A stretch of DNA of 64,000 bases from Bradyrhizobium sediminis. GTDB lineage: Bacteria; Pseudomonadota; Alphaproteobacteria; Rhizobiales; Xanthobacteraceae. The position numbers and the translations under genes were made by a program. Positions 46,000 to 54,791 of this stretch are shown here, in pieces (the first letter of the stretch is position 1; every line of letters begins with the position of its first letter). The stretch spans positions 2,552,501 to 2,616,500 of the forward strand of contig NZ_CP076134.1 in NCBI RefSeq assembly GCF_018736085.1, written 5' to 3'. The notes below the pieces were generated by a model. It searched no databases. It was not told where the DNA came from and worked only from the letters and a program-made list of their open reading frames with translations.

Positions 46000-46018
46000 G
46001 TTCCAGACAGGATTGGCC

Positions 46019-46642
46019 ATGGCGTTGCTCGTTGACGAGACTGCGAAGGGCATAGCCCTCGACCGACGGGCTCTGCCTGAATGCCTCCACGTACCGATCG
46101 CCGCGGTCGATGAGGACGCAATTGGCAATTACGTTGGAGACGTGGAGCGAGTTGTGTCAGGCCGAGGCTTGCGAAAAGCCCTCCTTGTCACCGTGCCAGA
46201 ATCCGCCGCGATCGATCCGCTTCTGCCAATCAGCGATCATCCCAACGTCGGTATTTTCCATGCCCGCCAGCAGGTATGGGTTCACGTTGCGTATAAACCT
46301 TATCGGGCCGCCTACAAGAGGGCTTTTCCGGATGAAAATATCGACGGTCTGATCCTGAGCCACGCTATGAACCGGGACACTGCGGCTCACAAAGGCTTCG
46401 ATTTCGTAAGAATTACCCCGGTGTCCGGCGTTGCGAACCTGAGTAGCGCGTTTTCGGAACAGTGGGCAAAAGAACTGCACAAGCCGAAACTGCCCGTGGT
46501 TACTCGCCGCACAGGTCCACCCTTTATTCAGTATGCCGATCTATCCGATCTGATGTTGATGCTCGACATGATGCTCGGCGGCGGCGTCATGGACGCCGTC
46601 AATGAAGGCCAGAAAATGCTGGAACGAAAAGCACAAAGTTAA
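46019..46642 (+). CDS. Unrecognised protein, possible accessory gene
   Basis: A 209-residue soluble protein that I cannot place. The first half has alternating strands and helices (ALLVTVPESAAIDPLLPISD). The best-defined block is LILSHAMNRDTAAHKGFDFV followed by RITPVS and LSSAFSEQW, which contains H, N, R and E residues in an order that could form an active site. The last 40 residues are helical and Met-rich (SDLMLMLDMMLGGGVMDAV). The gene is less GC-rich than its neighbours and is convergent with the zinc/HNH-like gene, with 11 bp between the stop codons. Function unknown. Confidence 0.7.
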   Translation: MALLVDETAKGIALDRRALPECLHVPIAAVDEDAIGNYVGDVERVVSGRGLRKALLVTVPESAAIDPLLPISDHPNVGIFHARQQVWVHVAYKPYRAAYKRAFPDENIDGLILSHAMNRDTAAHKGFDFVRITPVSGVANLSSAFSEQWAKELHKPKLPVVTRRTGPPFIQYADLSDLMLMLDMMLGGGVMDAVNEGQKMLERKAQS

Positions 46643-46653
46643 TATGGCGCGCG

Positions 46654-47442
46654 TTACTCCTCTACCGGCGTTGGCGTGATGCGCTTCAGGTCTGGACTTA
46701 GTCTGATATCGTAAGCCGCCGCCAGATTTCCGATTTGAAACCCAACTGATTTACGCAGGGTCGCTAAGGCGTCCCGGAATTGCAGCCACTCAGGGTCGTT
46801 TCCATTGCAGTGCAATGTTGAAAGGTCTGATTGCTCGACCTCGCTAAAGAAGACAAGGATGGTTTTCGTTAACGAGAGCAGGATCTGATCCAGCCCGCTG
46901 CCGTCTGGCAGGCCGCCGCGCCAAGTGGCGAGCTGTGAACGAAGCCTGTCGAGCGAATGGCGGACACGGTCTGGAAATTCAGCGTCGAATGATGCCCAAA
47001 AAACTCGATGGTCTTCGAGCATGGCGATGACCTGTTTTGCAAGCGCGGGCGCGGCGCGCCGCGTTTGAATGAGCGCGAGACTTTGGGAATAGCCTTTGGT
47101 CCGAACCTCCGCGATCATCGCCTCATGGTTGCGCTTCCATTGTCGCAACAATTCCGCGGAATGCGGCGCTGCATCCTTGTCGACGATGTCGCCGCACACG
47201 CGGCACAGCCAGAGCCCGTTTGTAATTGCCCGGCGTTCAGCAGATGACTGGGCTGGATTGTAGCGCGGACCGTTCGGGGCTGCCGCATGAATATGCGCTG
47301 CATGTCCTGTTGAAAGGCTCTTGCTCTCATCGGAGTGAGGGCCCGCCGTAAGCTTGACGCAATCCGGGTTCGAGCAGAAATGCGCTGCCCGAATTGAGAG
47401 TGTCTTCTTTGTGGCCTGCGAAAATTCGTCACGAGAGGTCAT
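46654..47442 (-). CDS. HNH/zinc-finger endonuclease-like protein
   Basis: A 262-residue protein. The N-terminal 100 residues have two Cys pairs (C23 and C28 in CSNPDC; C80 and C83 in CRVC), GHAAHIHAAAPNGPRYNP with H50, N75 in ITNGLWLC, and then LLRQWKRNHE. This pattern is the HNH-like module found at the N-terminus of several predicted effectors of defence systems. The C-terminal 160 residues are helical and unfamiliar (DRLRSQLATWRGGLPDGSGL). Base composition is less GC-rich than the neighbours. The start at 47442 (MTSRDEFSQATKK) is typical of the family. Nuclease activity is an inference. Confidence 0.75.
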   Translation of the reverse strand: MTSRDEFSQATKKTLSIRAAHFCSNPDCVKLTAGPHSDESKSLSTGHAAHIHAAAPNGPRYNPAQSSAERRAITNGLWLCRVCGDIVDKDAAPHSAELLRQWKRNHEAMIAEVRTKGYSQSLALIQTRRAAPALAKQVIAMLEDHRVFWASFDAEFPDRVRHSLDRLRSQLATWRGGLPDGSGLDQILLSLTKTILVFFSEVEQSDLSTLHCNGNDPEWLQFRDALATLRKSVGFQIGNLAAAYDIRLSPDLKRITPTPVEE

Positions 47443-47667
47443 GATTTCCCGAAATCCGATGGCCCGGTCCAAGGGGGGCATTATAGGTTAGCCGGTATCG
47501 CCACATTCTAAACATGAGAACTGAGTCGTGGCAGCCTGCACGTCCGGCGAAAAGCGGGTCAGCCGTTAGGCTACGCCTGACAGGATGGCAGCTCTGCCTG
47601 CCGTTCGCTTGACGCAAGCCCCTTTCGCCAGCGTTATGCGCGCGCGACTCAAACTGGCAGGCTGCCC

Positions 47668-48405
47668 TTGCCCCTTCCTCCGCAGGACTCCCCGAGTTGG
47701 CAAAGTCCCGTGCGGGCATTCGCATGGGGCGTGCGCTCGGTCGCTTCGACGGTGCTGACGCTGGTGCTGTTTGCGACCTATCTCGGCATCGGCGCGCTGG
47801 CGCATGACACGCATTTCAGCCTGGGATGGGTGTTGGCGAGCACGGCTCTGGTCTGGGCGGGGCCGGCGCAGATCATCCTGATTTCGACGCTGGGTTCGGG
47901 GGCCACCGTGGTGCAGGCGGCCATCGCCGTGACCGTCAGCGCGATCCGGCTGTTCCCGATGGTGGTGTCGGTGTTGCCGATGATGCGGACGCCGACGACG
48001 AAACGGCGTCATCTGGTGCTGGCGACGCATTTCATCGCGGTCACCCTGTGGGTCGAATGTTTTCGCCTGTTCCCGAAGGTGCCGCGCGAGCGGCGTATCG
48101 CGTTTACGCATGGGCTCGGCATCGGACTGTGCTCGGTATGCCTGATCGCGACCGCGCTCGGCTATGGGCTTGCCGCCAACCTGCCGCGACTGTTCGCCGC
48201 CGCGATCCTGCTGTTGACGCCGCTGGCCTTCCTGCTGTCGACCGCGCGCAACTGCCGGCAGCTCTCCGATATCCTGGCGCTGGTGTTGGGGTTGGCGCTG
48301 TTTCCGCTCGTATCCCTGCTGCACACCGGCGTCGATATCCTGATCAGCGGCGTGTCGGCCGGCACCATTGCCTATGGCGTTCACTGGTGGCGGGAACGCC
48401 AATGA
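47668..48405 (+). CDS. azlC: AzlC family branched-chain amino acid exporter subunit
   Basis: A 245-residue membrane protein with about six helices and the AzlC features SLGWVLASTALVWAGPAQII, AIAVTVSAIRLFPMVVSVLP. With AzlD it exports branched-chain amino acids or azaleucine. The start codon appears to be TTG at 47668; no in-frame ATG gives a better N-terminus, so the true start may lie a few codons away. Its stop overlaps the azlD start (ATGA). Confidence 0.87.
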   Translation: MPLPPQDSPSWQSPVRAFAWGVRSVASTVLTLVLFATYLGIGALAHDTHFSLGWVLASTALVWAGPAQIILISTLGSGATVVQAAIAVTVSAIRLFPMVVSVLPMMRTPTTKRRHLVLATHFIAVTLWVECFRLFPKVPRERRIAFTHGLGIGLCSVCLIATALGYGLAANLPRLFAAAILLLTPLAFLLSTARNCRQLSDILALVLGLALFPLVSLLHTGVDILISGVSAGTIAYGVHWWRERQ

Positions 48406-48746
48406 GCACCTTCATCGGCGACTGGCATGCGCTATTGGTGCTCGTGATCGCGGGCTTCCTGCCCAATGAGGTTTGGCGGATGCTCGGCCTCTGGTTCGGC
48501 GGCGGCGTCGACGAGGGCTCCGAGGTGCTGGTCTGGGTGAGGGCGGTGGCGACCGCGATCCTGGCCGGCGTCATCGCCCAGATCCTGGTGCTGCCGCCCG
48601 GCGCGCTGGCCGGCGTGCCGGACTGGTTGCGCTACGGCGCGGTGGCTGCCGGATTTGCCGCCTTCATGCTGACCCAGCGGTCGATCTTTGCCGGCGTGGT
48701 CTGCGGCGAAATCGTGATGCTGGCTGGCAAATGGTGGCTGGGCTGA
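48402..48746 (+). CDS. azlD: AzlD family branched-chain amino acid exporter subunit
   Basis: A 114-residue membrane protein with four hydrophobic helices and the AzlD pattern (FLPNEVWRMLGLWFGGGVDE, VLVWVRAVATAILAGVIAQI). It overlaps the azlC stop codon by 4 bp, the normal arrangement for this two-subunit transporter. Confidence 0.87.
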   Translation: MSTFIGDWHALLVLVIAGFLPNEVWRMLGLWFGGGVDEGSEVLVWVRAVATAILAGVIAQILVLPPGALAGVPDWLRYGAVAAGFAAFMLTQRSIFAGVVCGEIVMLAGKWWLG

Positions 48747-48789
48747 TACTGTCCGGCATCTCAACGCATCATCTCACTGGACTAGCGAC

Positions 48790-49281
48790 ATGGTTGCAAA
48801 GACTGAAGTTCGCGAGGGAGAACTCGCGGTCGATCTGCCCAAGGCGAGCAACGCTTCGCTCTACTTCATCGGCCGTATCCGCACGCCCTGGACCTCGCGC
48901 GATATGACGCCGCGGCAGGGCCGTCAGGACGGTCCGGTGTGCCGGCTCGAGGTTTTCGAGCCGTGGGTGCCGGCGCTGAAGGGCGTCGACTTCTACTCAA
49001 ATCTCGAGGTGATCTACTGGCTGCACCAGTCGCGCCGCGATCTGGTGCTGCAGAGCCCGAAGAACAACAGGAATACGCGGGGCGCGTTCTCGCTGCGCTC
49101 GCCGGTGCGGCCGAACCCGATCGGAACGTCGATCGTCAAGCTGGTCGGCGTCGAGGGCAATGTGGTGCTGGTGCGCGGCCTCGATTGCCTCGACGAGACG
49201 CCGCTGCTCGATATCAAACCCGACCGCTGCGAATTCACCCCGCTGGCGCAGCCGCACCCCGGGGACTTCGAGGCGGAGTAA
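48790..49281 (+). CDS. trmO: tRNA (N6-threonylcarbamoyl-A37) methyltransferase TrmO
   Basis: A 163-residue protein of the TrmO/TsaA-like fold. Family segments: YFIGRIRTPWTSRDMTPRQG, LEVFEPWVPALKGVDFYSNL, FSLRSPVRPNPIGTSIVKL and CLDETPLLDIKPD. It methylates t6A37 of certain tRNAs using S-adenosylmethionine. It follows azlD by about 40 bp and may be co-transcribed. Confidence 0.9.
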   Translation: MVAKTEVREGELAVDLPKASNASLYFIGRIRTPWTSRDMTPRQGRQDGPVCRLEVFEPWVPALKGVDFYSNLEVIYWLHQSRRDLVLQSPKNNRNTRGAFSLRSPVRPNPIGTSIVKLVGVEGNVVLVRGLDCLDETPLLDIKPDRCEFTPLAQPHPGDFEAE

Positions 49282-49295
49282 GCTCGCCTCCGTGC

Positions 49296-49376
49296 GTCAT
49301 TGCGAGGAGCGTAGCGACGAAGCAATCCATGCCTTTCTCGTGTTGACATGGATTGCTTCGCTTCGCTCGCAATGAC
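49296..49376. repeat. Interspersed palindromic repeat (GTCATTGCGAG family)
   Basis: Arms GTCATTGCGAG (49296-49306) and CTCGCAATGAC (49366-49376), with further pairing through the AAGCAATCCAT / ATGGATTGCTT segments. The same sequence recurs at 53597-53681. It lies between convergent trmO and HIT genes and could fold into a long hairpin in either transcript. Confidence 0.85.
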
Positions 49377-49384
49377 GATGGGGG

Positions 49385-49807
49385 CTACTTCAACGCCGCG
49401 ATCAGCTTGGTCGCGTTGTCTTCCAGCACCTTGGCGTCTTCCCGGCGGCTGGCCGGCGGCAGCAGCGCGACGCCGTCGTGACGGGGCATCACGTGCATGT
49501 GCAGATGAAATACCACCTGTCCGCCGGCGGCTTCGTTGAATTGCTGCACGGTGATGCCGTCGGCCTTGAAGGCGATCATCGCCGCTGCGGCAATCCTGTG
49601 GGTGCCGCGCGCGACATGGGCGTAATCCTCGGGCTTGATGTCGAGGATGTTGCGGGCAGGGGCCTTCGGGATCACCAGCGTATGGCCGGGCGAGCGTGGC
49701 ATGATGTCGAGAAACGCCAGCACGTAGTCGTCCTCATACACCTTGTGGCAGGGAAACTCGCCGCGCAGGATTTTCGCGAAGATGTTGTTGGTGTCGTAGG
49801 CGGGCAT
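49385..49807 (-). CDS. HIT family hydrolase
   Basis: A 140-residue histidine-triad protein. The active-site motif is HLHMHVMPR, with the N-terminal IFAKILRGEFPCHKVYED and LVIPKAPARN segments usual for the Hint/HinT branch. It hydrolyses phosphoramidate or adenylate conjugates. It lies downstream of the DUF482 gene with about 50 bp between them. Confidence 0.92.
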   Translation of the reverse strand: MPAYDTNNIFAKILRGEFPCHKVYEDDYVLAFLDIMPRSPGHTLVIPKAPARNILDIKPEDYAHVARGTHRIAAAAMIAFKADGITVQQFNEAAGGQVVFHLHMHVMPRHDGVALLPPASRREDAKVLEDNATKLIAALK

Positions 49808-49855
49808 GGCAGTCTCCTGATATCGAATCCAGATCGCACTTCGTGATGTCGATCG

Positions 49856-51109
49856 TCAAGGCGCCTCTTCGGCAGCCTTGCGGAATGGCCCGGCCTCGGT
49901 GAGTTCGCGCGCGGCCTCGGCGACATAGGCGCGTTCGCGCCGCAGATATTCGTCGATGGCGCGGGCGAGGCCGGGGTCGGCGATGTAGTGCGCGGAGTAG
50001 GTGGTCTGCGGCAGGTATCCGCGCGCGATCTTGTGCTCGCCCTGCGCGCCGGCCTCGACGGTTTTCAGGCCGCGCGCAATCGCAAAGTCGATCGCCTGGT
50101 AATAGCAGACCTCGAAATGCAGGAACGGATGGTGCTCGATCGCGCCCCAGTGGCGGCCGAACAGGGTATCGGAGCCGATGAAGTTGATGGCACCTGCGAT
50201 CCAGCGGCCGTTGCGTTTGGCCATCACCAGCAGCACATCTTCGGCCATGCTTTCGCCGATCAGCGAATAGAACGCGCGGGTGAGGTAAGGGCGGCCCCAT
50301 TTGCGCGAGCCGGTCTCCATGTAGAAATCGAAGAAGGCGTCCCAGGCGTCCTCGGTGATATCGCTGCCGGTCAGCGCATGGATCGTGATGCCCTCGGCGG
50401 ACAACGCCTCGCGGCGTTCGCGCTTGATGGCCTTGCGGTGGCGCGAGTTCAGGGTGGCGAGGAAATCATCGAAGCAGCGGTAGCCCTGATTATGCCAGTG
50501 GAATTGCTGGTCGGTCCGCTGCAGGAAGCCGTATTCAGCCAGGAACTTCCACTCCGCCTCGCGCGCAAAGGTGACGTGGACCGACGAGGCGTTGGTCGCC
50601 TCGCACAGCGCGATCAGGCCGCTCGCGAGCGCGGTGCCGATTCGCTCGCGATCGACGCCGTCGCGGATCAGCAGGCGCGGCCCCGCCGCGGGTGTGAACG
50701 GAACCGAAGCCTGCAGTTTCGGATAATAACGGCCGCCGGCGCGTTCATAGGCATCGGCCCAGCCACGGTCGAACACGTATTCGCCCTGCGAGTGCGATTT
50801 CAGATAACAGGGCACGATTCCGGCGATGCTGCCGTTGAGCTTGGCGACGAGGTGACGCGGACCCCAGCCGGTCCGCGCGCAGGCCGAGCCGGACTCCTCC
50901 AAGGCCGAGAAAAAGGCGTGTGAAACGAAGGGGTTATAAGGGCGCCTTAAACCGGCGCCGGACTCGCCTGTCGTATCGCGTGAAGCCAGCGTGTCGAGGC
51001 CATTGAGACTGTTGAAACCGCAGGCCGGATTGGCGCAGGCATCCCAATCCGAAGCCGGGATCTGGCTGACGGACGGCAGCGATTCGAGGGTGATTTCGGA
51101 TGACGCCAT
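49856..51109 (-). CDS. GNAT/FemAB-like acyltransferase (DUF482 family)
   Basis: A protein of about 417 residues of the COG3146/DUF482 group, which has a double GNAT-like fold. Recognisable segments are NPFVSHAFFSALEESGSACA, TGWGPRHLVAKL, FLATLNSRHRKAIKRERR, NFIGSDTLFGRHWG and GAQGEHKIARGYLPQTTYSA. The biochemical role is unknown; relatives are called peptidoglycan biosynthesis or N-acyltransferase-like. The start at 51109 is chosen because it gives the family N-terminus. Confidence 0.87.
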   Translation of the reverse strand: MASSEITLESLPSVSQIPASDWDACANPACGFNSLNGLDTLASRDTTGESGAGLRRPYNPFVSHAFFSALEESGSACARTGWGPRHLVAKLNGSIAGIVPCYLKSHSQGEYVFDRGWADAYERAGGRYYPKLQASVPFTPAAGPRLLIRDGVDRERIGTALASGLIALCEATNASSVHVTFAREAEWKFLAEYGFLQRTDQQFHWHNQGYRCFDDFLATLNSRHRKAIKRERREALSAEGITIHALTGSDITEDAWDAFFDFYMETGSRKWGRPYLTRAFYSLIGESMAEDVLLVMAKRNGRWIAGAINFIGSDTLFGRHWGAIEHHPFLHFEVCYYQAIDFAIARGLKTVEAGAQGEHKIARGYLPQTTYSAHYIADPGLARAIDEYLRRERAYVAEAARELTEAGPFRKAAEEAP

Positions 51110-51221
51110 CGGCAATTCGGACCGGTCACGGGTTGCGATCAGCCATCGCACATGGTGACCAACACCGCTAAAGATCGGGCATTGCGCCCGCGACTTCAAG
51201 GGTGGGGAACACCCACCGAGG

Positions 51222-51968
51222 TCAGGGTCGAAACCCCTCGAAAATCATCTGATCGGCGTAGCGCGCGGCCCGCACGCGCTGCTCCGGGGTGCGCACGGTC
51301 CAGGTCAAGAGCGGCAGGCCGAAGACATGGCGGGCGATCCAGGGAGCAGGGGCCGGCAACTGGTTGACCCAGAATGCCACGAAATGCGGCCGGGTACGGA
51401 AGGCGTGACGGAGATGCAGCATGCCGTGGCGCTGCTCCGGGGTCAGCTTCTTCCAGTAGTCGTCGTCATAATTGCGCTGGGCGACGATGCCGCGCGGACG
51501 CTCCGGGATCTCTTCGCGCAGCGCCAGCACCTGATCCGGATCGAACGACATGACGGCCGCGGGCCCGGAATAGCTGGCGAGCACTTCGGCCATCCGCGCC
51601 ACCAGCTTGCGGTCGCCGTCATAGTGGCTCTTCACCTCGATCACCAGCGGCACGCGGCCCGCCACCAGCGCGCAGAGATCGCCGAGCGACATCATCCGCT
51701 CGGCGGTATTATTGAACTTGACCGCCTTCAGTTCGGCTGCGGTCTTGCCGAGCAGGGGGCCCGAGCCCTCGGTGAGGCGGCCGAGGGCGTCGTCATGATG
51801 CACCATCGCCTCGCCGTCGGCGGTGAGCTGGACATCGCATTCGATGCTGAAATTGCCGTCGATCGCAGCCTGAAACGCGCCCGGCATGTTCTCGATGATG
51901 CCACGCGACGCGTCATGCAGCCCGCGATGGGCCACCGGCCGCGCCGTCAGCCAGTCAGGTGCGCGCAC
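51222..51968 (-). CDS. Glycerophosphodiester phosphodiesterase
   Basis: A 248-residue TIM-barrel enzyme. Catalytic residues are visible in VAHRGLHD, IENMPGAFQAAIDGNFSIEC with Glu and the following DVQL, and the later HHD in AMVHHDDAL. It hydrolyses glycerophosphodiesters to glycerol 3-phosphate and an alcohol. No signal peptide is present, so it should be cytoplasmic, as for UgpQ. It is followed upstream by the RidA gene on the same strand, 12 bp apart. Confidence 0.9.
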   Translation of the reverse strand: MRAPDWLTARPVAHRGLHDASRGIIENMPGAFQAAIDGNFSIECDVQLTADGEAMVHHDDALGRLTEGSGPLLGKTAAELKAVKFNNTAERMMSLGDLCALVAGRVPLVIEVKSHYDGDRKLVARMAEVLASYSGPAAVMSFDPDQVLALREEIPERPRGIVAQRNYDDDYWKKLTPEQRHGMLHLRHAFRTRPHFVAFWVNQLPAPAPWIARHVFGLPLLTWTVRTPEQRVRAARYADQMIFEGFRP

Positions 51969-51980
51969 GTCATGGCTCCT

Positions 51981-52448
51981 CTAGGCGACCTCGAAGACGC
52001 CATCGACCTCGACCGCCGCGTCCGACGGCAGCGAGGCGACGCCGACGGTGGTGCGGGCATGGCGGCCCTTGTCGCCGAAGGCTGCGACCATCAGGTCCGA
52101 CGCCCCGTTCATCACCTTCGGCCCTTCGAGAAAGTCCGGCGTCGAATTGATGAAGCCGCCGAGCCGGACCACGCGCACCACCTTGTCGAGGTCGCCGAGC
52201 GCGGCCTTGATCTGAGCCAGCAGGTTGACTCCGCAACTCTGCGCCGCGGCGTAACCTTGCTCGATGGTGACGCCGGCCCCCAACTTGCCCTTGGCGGTCA
52301 GCTTGCCTTCCGCGTTGGCGCATACCTGGCCGGAAACGAACAGCAGGTTTCCGGTGCGCACGAAGCCGACGTAATTCGCCATGGCGGCGCGGGGCTCCGG
52401 CAGGACCACACCCTGTGCCGCCAGTTTCTGCTCGACCGTACCCGCCAT
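51981..52448 (-). CDS. RidA family protein
   Basis: A 155-residue protein of the YjgF/RidA group in its longer form (LFVSGQVCANAEGKLTAKG, RLGGFINSTPDFLEGPKVMN, ARTTVGVASLPSDAAVEVDG). Archetypal RidA enzymes hydrolyse reactive imines, but the catalytic arginine of true RidA is not clearly present at the end (GVASLPSDAAVEVDG), so this is a related subgroup of unknown activity. It is the first gene of a unit with the glycerophosphodiesterase. Confidence 0.88.
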   Translation of the reverse strand: MAGTVEQKLAAQGVVLPEPRAAMANYVGFVRTGNLLFVSGQVCANAEGKLTAKGKLGAGVTIEQGYAAAQSCGVNLLAQIKAALGDLDKVVRVVRLGGFINSTPDFLEGPKVMNGASDLMVAAFGDKGRHARTTVGVASLPSDAAVEVDGVFEVA

Positions 52449-52681
52449 GCTTCGTCCCCGTTTGAATTGACTGACGCCCGATTTCGCTTGCGATCGGGCC
52501 GCTTTGTTTCGCGCATCGTGCCGTCACTTGCAAGCGAGCCGCGGACCGGCGGCTGGCGCGGGAACAGGCCAAGAAACACGGCGGCCCGGCCGGCGATTCG
52601 TGCATTTTCGTGAAGCGGCCCTAGTTGCGGCGCAATAGGACGGTCACTATTGTGACGATTCAGGCGCAGGAAAGACAACAT

Positions 52682-53560
52682 ATGGCTCGATGGTTCCGGA
52701 TTTCGTCGCGTGACATCCGTTCGGTGCTGCTGGCGACGGCCGCGGTTGCCGTCGCCTCCGGTTTTGCCGGCGGCAGGGTGCAGGCCGCGGCGAGCGGCCC
52801 GTTTCTCGCGCACCAGGCGCTTTATGAACTCAAGCTGGTGAAGTCGCGCGGCTCCAATTCGATCAACAATGCGCGCGGCCGCATTCTCTATAATTTTTCC
52901 GGCAGCGTCTGCGAGGGCTACACCTCGGAATTCCGCCAGGTCTCGGAACTCGACAGCGGCGAGGGCAAGCTGACGCTGAGCGACCTGCGTTCGACCTCCT
53001 GGGAGGACGGCGCCGGCAAGAGCTACCGCTTCAAGATCGCCACCCGGATGAACGACACCGACTCCAGCCCCGTCGACGGCGTCGCCGAGCGCAGCGGCGA
53101 TCATATCACGGTCAAGCTGAAGCAGCCCGAGGCCAAGACCTTCACCCTCGACGGCTCCACGGTATTCCCGACCGAGCAGATCCAGCGCATCATCGCCGCC
53201 GCGCGCGAGGGAAAATCCCTGCTGGAACTGACGGTCTATGACGGTTCTGACAACGGTGAGAAGGTCTACAACACGCTGTCGGTGATCGGGCAGCCGATCC
53301 CGGGCGACCGCAGCATCGCCTCGCCCGATCCCTCCACCGCCAACGACGTCATGAAGCCGCTGACGCGCTGGCCGGTCACGGTGAGCTATTACGACCGCGA
53401 CGCCAAGGCCAAGGACGGCGAGCAGACGCCGGTCTATGCGATGTCGTTCGAGCTGTTCGAGAACGGCGTCTCGCGGGCGCTGGTGCTCGACTACAATGAC
53501 TTCGTCATTTCCGGCGCGATGGGCAAATTCGACGTCAGGGATTCCAAGCCGTGTAAGTGA
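52682..53560 (+). CDS. eipB: Cell envelope integrity protein EipB (DUF1849)
   Basis: A protein of about 292 residues with a signal peptide (SVLLATAAVAVASGFAGG) and a beta-spiral domain in the periplasm. Family features are YELKLVKSRGSNSINNARGR, the paired cysteines in SVCEGY and the C-terminal SKPC, and DLRSTSWEDGAGKSYRF. In Brucella, EipB is needed for envelope integrity. The ATG at 52682 follows AGGAAAG. Confidence 0.9.
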   Translation: MARWFRISSRDIRSVLLATAAVAVASGFAGGRVQAAASGPFLAHQALYELKLVKSRGSNSINNARGRILYNFSGSVCEGYTSEFRQVSELDSGEGKLTLSDLRSTSWEDGAGKSYRFKIATRMNDTDSSPVDGVAERSGDHITVKLKQPEAKTFTLDGSTVFPTEQIQRIIAAAREGKSLLELTVYDGSDNGEKVYNTLSVIGQPIPGDRSIASPDPSTANDVMKPLTRWPVTVSYYDRDAKAKDGEQTPVYAMSFELFENGVSRALVLDYNDFVISGAMGKFDVRDSKPCK

Positions 53561-53596
53561 CGGCGAGATTGCTTTTTCGCAACTTAATAAAGGACC

Positions 53597-53681
53597 GTCA
53601 TTGCGAGGAGCGAAGCGACGAAGCAATCCAGCTTGCCACGCAATGAAAGAAGCTGGATTGCTTCGCTTCGCTCGCAATGAC
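53597..53681. repeat. Interspersed palindromic repeat (GTCATTGCGAG family)
   Basis: Second copy of the element at 49296-49376, with the same arms and AAGCAATCCA / TGGATTGCTT inner segments but a different centre. It starts 36 bp after the eipB stop and could act as its terminator. Confidence 0.87.
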
Positions 53682-53716
53682 GGGGTCTGATCTCCAGAAC
53701 GCAGGAATTCCGATCG

Positions 53717-53872
53717 TCAACCTGACTTGTTGACCTTCTTTACCTTCGCGTCGGTGGCCTCTATCGATGCGGCCAATTCCAGGATGGCTTTCGCAAGAAG
53801 GTCGGCGGCTTCCTTCGCGTCCTGAGATCGCTCGGCTCGAAGCGCGTAATTTCTGGCTGACGATAGTGACAT
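53717..53872 (-). CDS. Small hypothetical protein
   Basis: A 51-residue, highly helical protein (ALRAERSQDAKEAADLLAKA, ILELAASIEATDAKVKKV) that looks like a small cytoplasmic helical bundle. The start at 53872 is the first Met that yields a sensible sequence; the upstream part of the frame does not look coding. No family recognised. It lies in a lower-GC stretch. Confidence 0.5.
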   Translation of the reverse strand: MSLSSARNYALRAERSQDAKEAADLLAKAILELAASIEATDAKVKKVNKSG

Positions 53873-54139
53873 CGGTGACGCGGCCTTTCTCGCCGGAAAA
53901 CCCGCCGGGTTGAGGCGGTGGATTTCCTTACGCACTACTTCTCGCGGCCTCTGCGGTGATCCGCGAATGACCAAGACCTAGCGGTCGGCGGTTAATATTT
54001 CTCCAGCCTGCATGACCTCGACGCCCGCAACGGCGGTCCCGCTTGATCCGCTTTACCCCCCAACAACGGACATTGTCGACTGATGAACGATGTTCGTTTG
54101 GTGCCAGTCGTGACCTCGCGCAATCAGATCCCAGCAGTA

Positions 54140-54517
54140 TCAATTCCGTTCAACGAGTTTCCAATATGAGTCTTTTCGAACCACTTCGCCTGCGCGGAAG
54201 GTGTAGAAGTCGCAACCCTGCACTTCCACCTTCTTTCCATCCCGACCAGTGCCAGTGAGGCACCATTTCGAAATGCCGGTTTGAGATTCCGAATCCACAA
54301 AATGCTCAGCATTCCCGTAATGGACGTCGGGCAGTCCTTCAAAACGTGCAGCCAGCCCTTCTCGCACATTCTCCTTACCCTCAAAACGGGAGCCATACGG
54401 TTTACTCCCCTTCGGCATCTCCAAAACGCAATCATCCGCAAAGAATCTCATGATCCGATCCAGATCATGCGCGTTGAACGCATCGCATATCTCTACTAGC
54501 TTGGCTCGAATATCCAT
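54140..54517 (-). CDS. NTF2-like (SnoaL-type) protein
   Basis: A 125-residue protein of the NTF2 fold: LVEICDAFNAHDLDRIMRFF, ADDCVLEMPKGSKPYGSRFE, GKENVREGLAARFEGLPDVH and TFRAGEVVRKDSYWKLVE. Such proteins serve as isomerases, dehydratases or polyketide-associated enzymes; none can be chosen here. The gene is less GC-rich than its surroundings, suggesting a separate origin. Confidence 0.82.
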   Translation of the reverse strand: MDIRAKLVEICDAFNAHDLDRIMRFFADDCVLEMPKGSKPYGSRFEGKENVREGLAARFEGLPDVHYGNAEHFVDSESQTGISKWCLTGTGRDGKKVEVQGCDFYTFRAGEVVRKDSYWKLVERN

Positions 54518-54791
54518 CTGCGCCTTGCCCTACTTCAATACGCCGCTATTTCGGCAGGCTAACGCCCCACGAGCTTAGTCAATCACGTCATCCTGGTGCG
54601 GACAACGCATAGTTGGCCCAAGTCCGCTCCGGGTCATTTCCGGAAGTGCGACAGCGCCGCTTCCAGGTCCGTTTTCGCTTTTTTTAGCGGATGTCGCAGA
54701 CGATCCCGTCAGGTCCACAAATTGCCCGATGGGCGCGTTACCTGAGGAGCAAAGGCTGTGAGTCTTCCTGGCCTCCATCCGGGTTACACGT
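54518..54791. other. Gene-free lower-GC stretch
   Basis: About 270 bp with no convincing ORF. Part of it (around 54600-54650) resembles non-coding sequence I recall as recurring in Bradyrhizobium, but I cannot define a repeat. The 267 bp at 53873-54139 are similarly empty. Confidence 0.4.
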
